From assembly GCF_000622365.1 (NCBI RefSeq), contig NZ_JASC01000014.1:248001-312000 (forward strand): a stretch of 64,000 bases of DNA, written 5' to 3'. The notes under the pieces are model-generated. The model saw only the letters and a program-made list of their open reading frames with translations. It was not told the DNA's origin and did not search any database. This stretch comes from Sulfitobacter noctilucae (GTDB lineage: Bacteria > Pseudomonadota > Alphaproteobacteria > Rhodobacterales > Rhodobacteraceae). Below are positions 1-5,757 of the stretch, piece after piece. The first letter of the stretch is position 1. Every line of letters starts with the position of its first letter. Made by a program: the position numbers and the translations under genes.

Positions 1-698
1 GGAATGTTTCCGCCCAGCGACGTCGCCACACCGCCTGAATTGTTCGTAACACCCGTACCTGCATTCAATCCGGTGCCGCCGATGGCACCGTTCAACGACA
101 GGGAAGAGCTGAGAGATTTGGACACGTTGCGCTGCATTTCGGCAAAACGAACCTTCATCATCACTTGCTGGATGCCGCCCACGCTCATCAGATTAGAGAC
201 GCGTTCAGGCGCATAGCGTTCGGCCAGATCAAGGGCCCGCTGCAAGCGCTGCACCGACGATACTACACCGGATAGGACGATCCCGTCATTGGCAGTCCGC
301 ACTTCGATCTTTTCACCCGGCAGGATCTGGCGCAGGCGCTCCTTGAATTCGGAAACATCCGCCGCGACCCGCACGTCAACGTTGGTGATCAACTGACCGC
401 TGGCGTCAAGAAGGGTGAGTGTCGTCAGACCGGGCGATTTGCCCAGCACATAGATGGTGCGATCTGACAGCGATGAAATATCTGCGATACCCGGGTTGGC
501 GATGCTCAGCTCCGCGAAGGGAATGTCGCTTTCAACCACAACGGCCCGGTTCATCGGGACGTTCAGGGTTGCGTTCGTGCCCTTCTTGACCACCCGCAGT
601 GTATCCGCCTGAGCCATGCTCGGGAAGGACGCCACCATTGGCATGGCCGTCAGGGACAACCCGAGAAGGGCTGCTTTGAGAAATCTATCAATTTTCAT
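1..698 (-). CDS. cpaC: Flp/Tad pilus secretin CpaC (RcpA), N-terminal part
   Basis: This gene runs off the left edge; about 232 codons are visible. It encodes the N-terminal half of the outer-membrane secretin of the Tad (Flp) pilus machine, the channel through which the pilus leaves the cell. Residues 1-30 form a signal peptide (MKIDRFLKAALLGLSL, ending near SMAQA). Then comes the pilus/BON-like N domain (LNVPMNRAVVV, ELSIANPGIADI, YVLGKSPGLTTLTLLD) and a second domain with RQILPGEKIEV and GVVSSVQRLQRALDLAERY. The ATG at 698 follows an AAGGCAGG ribosome site. The secretin core itself lies beyond the window. It is the last visible member of the leftward flp-flp-cpaB-cpaC set, but a terminator separates it from cpaB, so it probably has its own promoter. 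Confidence 0.9.
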   Translation of the reverse strand, partial: MKIDRFLKAALLGLSLTAMPMVASFPSMAQADTLRVVKKGTNATLNVPMNRAVVVESDIPFAELSIANPGIADISSLSDRTIYVLGKSPGLTTLTLLDASGQLITNVDVRVAADVSEFKERLRQILPGEKIEVRTANDGIVLSGVVSSVQRLQRALDLAERYAPERVSNLMSVGGIQQVMMKVRFAEMQRNVSKSLSSSLSLNGAIGGTGLNAGTGVTNNSGGVATSLGGNI

Positions 699-849
699 GT
701 GACCTGCCTTTTTGATCACGCCTCAGAGATGGGTCTTAGCGCCCGTCGTTTGGATCACTCTGCGTCAGTTTCAATTTTATTGCAAGAATCAACGTGTTCG
801 CTGCAACAGCTTATGTGGGTTAATGGCAACATAGCCTTGAAAACAAAAA

Positions 850-875
850 CGACGCCGCAGGGATGCGACGTCGTA
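850..875 (-). terminator. Intrinsic terminator after cpaB
   Basis: An 11-bp stem with one mismatch (850-860 with 865-875, loop GGGA) is followed on the minus strand by a T-rich tract (the A-rich run at 841-849). It sits 32 bases past the cpaB stop codon and before cpaC, so it should end or attenuate the pilin/cpaB transcript. Confidence 0.75.
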
Positions 876-906
876 AATCTTGGGAATTGATCAAGAATTT
901 CACACT

Positions 907-1767
907 TTAGTTGGTGCAGGGGATGGGCAGTTCGACAACCTCGGCGCCGCGGCGGGTCCGGATGGTACAGACCTTTTCCTGTGCCACTTCGGCTTTCACC
1001 TCCTGGCTGGCGATGCCCAGCAGGGCCCGCTGATCAACTTCAATGGCAGATGCAACCGTGTCATCTTCGGCACCGACCAATGACAGGGACAGGTTCCCGG
1101 TGCTTTGTGCTTGGGCCAGACCAGCGACCTGTTGGGGGCTGACTGATACAGTGACAGTCCGCGCGATTGTCGCCTCGTTCAGGTCACCGCCTGCGCTTTG
1201 GTCAATCGCGATCAGTTTGACACCGGCTTCGATCAACTTTGTCACGTCACCGTTGTTGTCATTGTCACGGTTCACATTCACACGGCCGGTCCAGTAGACG
1301 TCGACCTTGTCACCGGGGCGCAGGAAGCCGGATACGCCGCTGGAGACGTCAACCTTGATCGTAAAGGCACGCTGTCCTCGTTCCAGTCGGGAGGTCAGGC
1401 CGGTATCTTCACCGGGTTCCGTCACCTTCAACGCCATGATGGCTTCGTCTTTTTCGATAGCACGCAATACCACGCGTAGCTCATCTGTATTCTCGGGGAA
1501 CAATTCTTCGATGGTCGCGAATGTACCCTCGGGGATCGCATCTTCGGGCCAGTTCACGGCCCTTACGTCCTCTTTGGTCAATTTCTGCCCGTATTTGAGG
1601 GGACCTTCAGCTACGAAAACAGGTTTCGTCGCAACGACCTGCGCAAGGGCTGCCTGCGCACGTGCGTTCGCAGCCTGATACTGCGCGATCCGATCCTTGG
1701 CCAGATATACTGCCCCGCCGGCAAGCGCGATGCCTACCAAAAGGACGAGTCCAAATATCATCCGCAT
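907..1767 (-). CDS. cpaB: Flp pilus assembly protein CpaB (RcpC)
   Basis: CpaB is a periplasmic, membrane-anchored accessory protein of the Tad pilus that works with the CpaC secretin. The 286-residue product starts with an uncleaved signal/anchor (MRMIFGLVLLVGIALAGGAV, residues 1-20). A SAF-like region follows (about 48-115: AEGPLKYGQKLTKEDVRAVN, AIEKDEAIMALKV) and then the RcpC domain (GFLRPGDKVDVYWTG, RTVTVSVSPQQVAGLAQAQS). The ATG at 1767 is preceded by GAGGAA at a good distance. It lies between the first pilin gene and cpaC. No cpaA prepilin-peptidase gene lies between pilin and cpaB, where many Tad loci carry it, so that peptidase must be encoded elsewhere. Family assignment is firm. 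Confidence 0.93.
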   Translation of the reverse strand: MRMIFGLVLLVGIALAGGAVYLAKDRIAQYQAANARAQAALAQVVATKPVFVAEGPLKYGQKLTKEDVRAVNWPEDAIPEGTFATIEELFPENTDELRVVLRAIEKDEAIMALKVTEPGEDTGLTSRLERGQRAFTIKVDVSSGVSGFLRPGDKVDVYWTGRVNVNRDNDNNGDVTKLIEAGVKLIAIDQSAGGDLNEATIARTVTVSVSPQQVAGLAQAQSTGNLSLSLVGAEDDTVASAIEVDQRALLGIASQEVKAEVAQEKVCTIRTRRGAEVVELPIPCTN

Positions 1768-1919
1768 GTCATATTCCTCTTGCTTCTCGTTGCTCCGGGA
1801 ATGGTCCCGGCGCCTCTGTGCGTCTCGACATTTACCTGTCGATTATGGCTATTCTTAGCCGCGATGGTGGAAAGGCTGCGGCAGCCCTGTGTGCTGATCC
1901 ACGAGGATACAACACAAAG

Positions 1920-1939
1920 AGCCGGCCCGAGGGCCGGCT
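1920..1939 (-). terminator. Intrinsic terminator after the first Flp pilin gene
   Basis: A GC-rich perfect stem AGCCGGCC/GGCCGGCT with loop CGAG is followed on the minus strand by CTTTGTGTT. It lies 16 bases past the stop of the pilin at 1956-2138. Ending most transcripts here would give much more pilin than CpaB/CpaC, the usual stoichiometric need. Confidence 0.75.
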
Positions 1940-1955
1940 TCTTTGGCGACTTGTC

Positions 1956-2138
1956 TTAGTCTCCTGGCGTGTAACCGGAAAGGTAGTTGCCAACACCGTC
2001 GCCGACATCGTCTGTCGGACCCTGGATGGCAAAGATCACTGTCACGGCAAGCCCGACCACAGCTGCGGTCAGTACAACCCAGTCAACGGTAACAGCACCC
2101 TCTTCGGCGGAGAAGAAATTCTTGATCTTATTGAACAT
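1956..2138 (-). CDS. flp: Flp/Fap-type pilin (copy 1)
   Basis: This is a 60-residue type IVb pilin, the structural subunit of the Tad pilus. A 14-residue leader (MFNKIKNFFSAEEG) ends in the Gly expected before the prepilin-peptidase cut. It is followed by the hydrophobic assembly helix AVTVDWVVLTAAVVGLAVTV and a short polar tail rich in Asp and Gly. In classic Flp pilins positions +5/+6 are Glu-Tyr; here they are Asp-Trp. The ATG at 2138 follows GAGGAA. It shares 19 identical residues (GAVTVDWVVLTAAVVGLAV) with the neighbouring pilin, while the C-terminal tails differ entirely. Own terminator downstream. Confidence 0.9.
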   Translation of the reverse strand: MFNKIKNFFSAEEGAVTVDWVVLTAAVVGLAVTVIFAIQGPTDDVGDGVGNYLSGYTPGD

Positions 2139-2186
2139 GGTGGTTCCTCGTTAAGATGGGGGTAGGTTCTGATATGAACAGAAAAA

Positions 2187-2217
2187 GGGTCGCGCTCTGA
2201 TAGGCAGAGCGCGACCC
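2187..2217 (-). terminator. Strong intrinsic terminator after the second Flp pilin gene
   Basis: A perfect 12-bp stem (2187-2198 with 2206-2217, loop GATAGGC) is followed on the minus strand by TTTTTC. It lies about 38 bases beyond the stop of the pilin at 2256-2438 and ahead of the other pilin gene, so the two pilins are likely to be made from largely separate transcripts. Confidence 0.85.
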
Positions 2218-2255
2218 CCCCAAAGCTTTAAGTCAAGCTTGTGGTCCCGGACCTA

Positions 2256-2438
2256 TTACAGGTTAGGGTCACGCAGGTCGAGGAAGGTGCCGGTGTTCGT
2301 GGTCAACGTGGATGCGCCGGTTTCGATGGACGAGTATGCAGCAACGGCCAGACCAACAACAGCAGCTGTCAGCACAACCCAGTCAACAGTCACGGCACCG
2401 TCTTCGTCTTTGCGGAAGTTTTTGATAAAGTTCATCAT
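2256..2438 (-). CDS. flp: Flp/Fap-type pilin (copy 2)
   Basis: Second type IVb pilin, 60 residues. The leader MMNFIKNFRKDEDG is followed by the assembly helix AVTVDWVVLTAAVVGLAVAA and a Thr/Ser-rich tail (SSIETGASTLTTNTG). I start it at the ATG at 2438: GGAGGG lies 7 bases upstream, and this gives the same 14-residue leader length as copy 1. An in-frame TTG at 2453 overlaps the ribosome site and is not needed. The tail differs from copy 1 in charge and hydroxyl content, so the two could be major and minor pilins. Which is major cannot be told from sequence. Confidence 0.9.
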   Translation of the reverse strand: MMNFIKNFRKDEDGAVTVDWVVLTAAVVGLAVAAYSSIETGASTLTTNTGTFLDLRDPNL

Positions 2439-2807
2439 GGTATGTCCCTCCAAGGATCATGTAAGTTTAAGTTCCAACCCCGCCGTCCGTTGTGGCAACC
2501 GTTTCTCTCAGTTGGCTGCCTGTCCGACTTGGTATGACGCTATATACACATCCGATTGGGGCGCGAATTTGGCGGCAATTGTGACTTTTCCGTTTATGCA
2601 GCGAAAGTTCAGGGATAATATTTCAACCGACTGAAATATAACGATAATAAACTTGAAAATTTGATTTATCTTGCGCGATATGCGTGTTTCCGAGGACAAA
2701 TAAGGCAAAATCGCCACGTTCTGCGCCATGATTTACTGGTTTGGAGGGGATGTTTGTGGGATATTCCGAGCAATCGAGCCAAAAAAGCAGAACAAAAGCA
2801 GGCAGGC
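2439..2807. other. AT-rich intergenic region between a pilin gene and a lytic transglycosylase gene
   Basis: These 369 bases separate the divergent pilin (minus) and transglycosylase (plus) genes and must hold both promoters. The part from about 2530 to 2720 is clearly richer in A/T than the surroundings and contains one 8-bp inverted repeat (2618-2639). The open frames covering it on both strands are extensions of the flanking genes without convincing protein features. I see no RNA gene or coding sequence. Confidence 0.6.
2618..2639. promoter_or_regulatory. 8-bp dyad, possible operator
   Basis: ATATTTCA and TGAAATAT form a perfect inverted repeat around a 6-base spacer (ACCGAC). The half-site spacing suits a dimeric DNA-binding protein, and the position between two divergent genes fits an operator. 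No T-run follows, so a terminator is unlikely. The binding factor is unknown. Confidence 0.3.
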
Positions 2808-3626
2808 ATGATCCGATTTTTTACATTTGCGCTGGTCACAGCGTTATTAGGTGCGTCTGTTGTATCAGCAGAGGGACCAAAGCCGTTCCCGGATTTCAGC
2901 GCGAAACGTGTGAAACCGCCAAAGTCGGGCAGCAGCAACCGCATCACAATCCAGATAGATCCGGCAGCACCGACCTTGCCGTCACAACAAACCGCGGCGG
3001 TGTCATTGGCACCAACGGGCAATGTCAGACGGCAGACGCCGGGGCAATACGATTGGTTCTGGGAAAAGGTGTCACCCGATGCGGCGCAAAGCGGGCCGGG
3101 GCGCTTGCAGGGCGCAGCCACTGTTCTGGCCGGTGCCAGCAGCAAGGTGCCCGCCCCACGTTTGCAGCATATGCAGGACATCGCCCGCACCAATGGCGTA
3201 GATATCCTGCGCTCCACCATCGGGACACAGGTCTCGCCGGCACTGGTTCTGGCGGTAATCACGGTTGAATCAGCAGGTAAGTTTGATGCGGTGAGCGGGG
3301 CAGGGGCGCAGGGGCTAATGCAATTGATGCCCGATACCGCAGCCCGCTTTGGCGTGACCGACAGCCTGCAACCACAGCAGAATATCTCGGGCGGGGTCAA
3401 ATACCTCAATTGGCTGATGGAAGAATTCGACCGCGATCCGATCCTCGTGCTTGCGGGATACAACGCAGGGGAAGGGTCAGTGCGCAAATACGCAGGCGTG
3501 CCGCCTTTTGCAGAAACCCGTGACTATGTTCCCAAAGTGCTGGCGGCGTTTCAGGTTGCCAAGGGCTTGTGCAAGACACCGCCCGAGCTGATCACGGACG
3601 GCTGTGTATTTGCTGCGCTGAACTAA
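2808..3626 (+). CDS. Lytic murein transglycosylase (SLT family 1)
   Basis: The enzyme cuts the glycan strands of peptidoglycan in the periplasm, giving anhydromuramic ends. The 272-residue protein has a signal peptide (MIRFFTFALVTALLGASVVSAEG) and a Pro/Ser-rich linker. The SLT domain runs from about residue 120 to the end. Catalytic Glu154 sits in VITVESAGKF, followed by GAGAQGLMQLMPDTAARFGV, NISGGVKYLNWL and LAGYNAGEGSVRKY, all standard SLT motifs. I chose the ATG at 2808 because it gives a clean signal peptide and has AGGCAGG just upstream; the frame stays open 147 bases further up without coding character. Being beside the Tad pilin genes, it might open the wall for the pilus, but that is inference. 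Confidence 0.9.
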   Translation: MIRFFTFALVTALLGASVVSAEGPKPFPDFSAKRVKPPKSGSSNRITIQIDPAAPTLPSQQTAAVSLAPTGNVRRQTPGQYDWFWEKVSPDAAQSGPGRLQGAATVLAGASSKVPAPRLQHMQDIARTNGVDILRSTIGTQVSPALVLAVITVESAGKFDAVSGAGAQGLMQLMPDTAARFGVTDSLQPQQNISGGVKYLNWLMEEFDRDPILVLAGYNAGEGSVRKYAGVPPFAETRDYVPKVLAAFQVAKGLCKTPPELITDGCVFAALN

Positions 3627-3636
3627 TGCGCGGGTC

Positions 3637-3660
3637 GAAGAGGGCCCGAAGGCCTTCTTC
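3637..3660 (+). terminator. Hairpin between convergent slt and CoA-transferase genes
   Basis: A 10-bp stem with one G-U pair (GAAGAGGGCC / GGCCTTCTTC, loop CGAA) lies 11 bases past the transglycosylase stop and 25 bases past the end of the opposing CoA-transferase B gene. The 3' arm ends in pyrimidines, but there is no long T-tract, so efficiency is uncertain. It may serve both directions. Confidence 0.55.
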
Positions 3661-3684
3661 TATACTATAGCGTAAGAACAGGCG

Positions 3685-4308
3685 TCAGACCAAAGTGGCC
3701 TGTGTTGACGCCCGCAACTCGTCCTCGGAAACGCCATCGGCACATTCAACAATGCGCAGGCCACCTTCGACCACATCCAGAACACCAAGGTTGGTGATGA
3801 TCCGGTCCACGACACCTTTACCGGTCAACGGGAGAGTGCACTCTTTCAGCACTTTGCTGTCGCCGTGTTTGTTGGTGTGGTCCATCACGACGATTACGCG
3901 GCCCACGCCCGCGACAAGATCCATCGCGCCGCCCATGCCTTTGACCAGCTTGCCGGGGATCATCCAATTGGCCAGATCACCGTTCTCAGCGACTTCCATG
4001 GCACCCAGGATTGCCGCAGCAATCTTGCCACCACGGATCATGCCAAAAGATGTCGCACTGTCGAAATAGGCGGTGCGGTTCAATTCGGTGATGGTCTGCT
4101 TGCCCGCATTGATCAGATCGGCGTCTTCTTCGCCTTCAATCGGGAAAGGGCCCATGCCCAGCATACCGTTTTCAGATTGCAGCGTGATGTCCTTGTCGCC
4201 GACATAGTTGGCAACCAGCGTCGGAATACCGATACCAAGGTTCACATACATGCCGTCTTCAAGTTCCTGTGCCGCGCGCGCAGCCATCTGGTTTCGATCC
4301 CAAGCCAT
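3685..4308 (-). CDS. scoB: 3-oxoacid CoA-transferase, subunit B
   Basis: Subunit B of succinyl-CoA:3-ketoacid CoA-transferase, which activates acetoacetate with CoA from succinyl-CoA in ketone-body and poly-hydroxybutyrate breakdown. It has 207 residues, the usual length. The catalytic Glu46 lies in [14 protein letters not shown], the thioester-forming motif. Other family segments are [15 protein letters not shown] and [14 protein letters not shown]. Start is the ATG at 4308: GAGGAGG precedes it by 7 bases, and a TTG two codons upstream falls within the end of scoA. The scoA stop and scoB start are 2 bases apart, so the two are translationally coupled. Confidence 0.93.
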   Translation of the reverse strand: MAWDRNQMAARAAQELEDGMYVNLGIGIPTLVANYVGDKDITLQSENGMLGMGPFPIEGEEDADLINAGKQTITELNRTAYFDSATSFGMIRGGKIAAAILGAMEVAENGDLANWMIPGKLVKGMGGAMDLVAGVGRVIVVMDHTNKHGDSKVLKECTLPLTGKGVVDRIITNLGVLDVVEGGLRIVECADGVSEDELRASTQATLV

Positions 4309-4310
4309 GA

Positions 4311-5015
4311 TCAAGCCTCCTCGCGCTTGCGGGTTGTACGTTGTTCGATACGCTTCTCATGATCGCCTTGAACGATCCGGTGCACATAGATGCCGGGCAG
4401 GTGGATCTTGTCAGGATCAAGCGAACCTGTGGGCACGATCTCTTCGACCTCGGCAATACATACCTTCCCACACATCGCTGCGGGCGGGTTGAAGTTGCGT
4501 GCCGTCTTGCGGAACATCAGGTTTCCGGTCTCATCCGCTTTCCAGGCCTTCACGATGCTCAGATCGGCAAAGATACCTTCTTCAAGGATATACTCCTCGC
4601 CATTGAACTCTTTAACCTCTTTACCTTCGGCAATGACTGTGCCCACGCCGGTCTTGGTGTAGAACCCCGGAATACCGCATCCACCTGCGCGCATCCGCTC
4701 GGCCAATGTGCCCTGAGGATTGAACTCAAGCTCTAGCTCGCCGGACAAATACTGACGCATGAACTCGGCGTTCTCGCCCACATAAGAGCTGATCATCTTT
4801 TTGACCTGACGGGTCTGCAGCAGGATCCCGATGCCGAAATCATCCACCCCGGCGTTATTGGATGCAAAGGTAAGGTTCTTGGCCCCGTTCTCCTTGATCG
4901 CCTGCAAAAGCAATTCGGGAATGCCACAAAGGCCAAACCCTCCCGCTGCGATCAGCATGCCATCTGACAGCACACCTTCCAGCGCCTCGGTTGCTGATCC
5001 GTATACTTTTTTCAT
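4311..5015 (-). CDS. scoA: 3-oxoacid CoA-transferase, subunit A
   Basis: Subunit A of the heterodimeric CoA-transferase; it binds the CoA part of the substrate. The 234-residue protein carries [20 protein letters not shown] near the N-terminus, [35 protein letters not shown] and [20 protein letters not shown], all typical of the family. The ATG at 5015 (MKKVYGSA) is preceded by GAGGGG. The frame stays open for 267 bases upstream, but that part has no family similarity. It forms a two-gene operon with scoB. Confidence 0.92.
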   Translation of the reverse strand: MKKVYGSATEALEGVLSDGMLIAAGGFGLCGIPELLLQAIKENGAKNLTFASNNAGVDDFGIGILLQTRQVKKMISSYVGENAEFMRQYLSGELELEFNPQGTLAERMRAGGCGIPGFYTKTGVGTVIAEGKEVKEFNGEEYILEEGIFADLSIVKAWKADETGNLMFRKTARNFNPPAAMCGKVCIAEVEEIVPTGSLDPDKIHLPGIYVHRIVQGDHEKRIEQRTTRKREEA

Positions 5016-5112
5016 GGGCGTTCCCCTCTCGAAGGTGACTGAAGTTGTCTCGTTTGTGACGCCGTGGGGGGGCGGTGTCAAACGCTTCGAAAGGGAAATG
5101 GCCTGTTCGAAA

Positions 5113-5676
5113 TCAGATGATACGCACCTGAGTGCCAACGGGGCAGAGCGCAAAGAGTTCTTCGATCTTTTCGTTGTAAAGACCGATACACCCGTCCGAG
5201 GACCTACGCCCGATCTTGCGCGTGTCATGCGTGCCGTGAATGATATAGGCAGGCCAACCCAGATACATGGCGTGTGTGCCAAGAGGATTGCCCGGGCCGG
5301 GCGGCATGTATTTGTATTCGGGGAACCGCTCCATCATCGACTGCGTCGGCGTCCAGTCCGGGCCGACCTTTTTGCGCACGATTTCAGTGTATCCCCGTCT
5401 GGTCAGCTCTTCGGTCGCGGGGACGGAAGTGGGGTAAACCCTGTAGTCGCTGCCATCCGCGTTCCAATAGTGCAGCGCGCGCGATGTGGTATCGGCAACC
5501 ACCGCAGCCTTGCCAAGGCTGTCGAAGTGATCGCGCCAGTCTTGCGCCATAAAGCTGGTTGCATTGCGCCGAACGCTTTCCAGATCCGATGTCTGGGCGC
5601 GCAAGAGGGATGGCACCGCAAGGGAGGCCGCGCCCCCCAACAGTACGGTGCGCCGTGGGAATGATCTTTGTGTCAC
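5113..5676 (-). CDS. L,D-transpeptidase (YkuD domain), Tat-exported
   Basis: This is a 187-residue periplasmic enzyme of the L,D-transpeptidase family, which makes 3-3 peptide cross-links in peptidoglycan or ties proteins to it. The N-terminus has a twin-arginine type signal (RRTVLLGGAASLAVPSLL). The YkuD active-site block is complete: His147 in IIHGTHD and Cys163 in RRSSDGCIGLYN. The start is a GTG at 5676; no ATG precedes the twin arginines. It stands alone between the CoA-transferase operon and topA, with 81 bases to topA. The specific substrate cannot be deduced. Confidence 0.88.
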   Translation of the reverse strand: MTQRSFPRRTVLLGGAASLAVPSLLRAQTSDLESVRRNATSFMAQDWRDHFDSLGKAAVVADTTSRALHYWNADGSDYRVYPTSVPATEELTRRGYTEIVRKKVGPDWTPTQSMMERFPEYKYMPPGPGNPLGTHAMYLGWPAYIIHGTHDTRKIGRRSSDGCIGLYNEKIEELFALCPVGTQVRII

Positions 5677-5757
5677 TGCTCTGCCTTTTGTCTTTTCTGC
5701 AAGGCCGAACTGACACCTCTATCAGCGCCATTCAAATCACAAATAGATGAAGTGGCT

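Noticed and set aside
1832-2032. A 66-codon minus-strand frame overlapping the first Flp pilin and its terminator.
   Set aside because: It overlaps the well-supported pilin gene in another frame and crosses the terminator stem.
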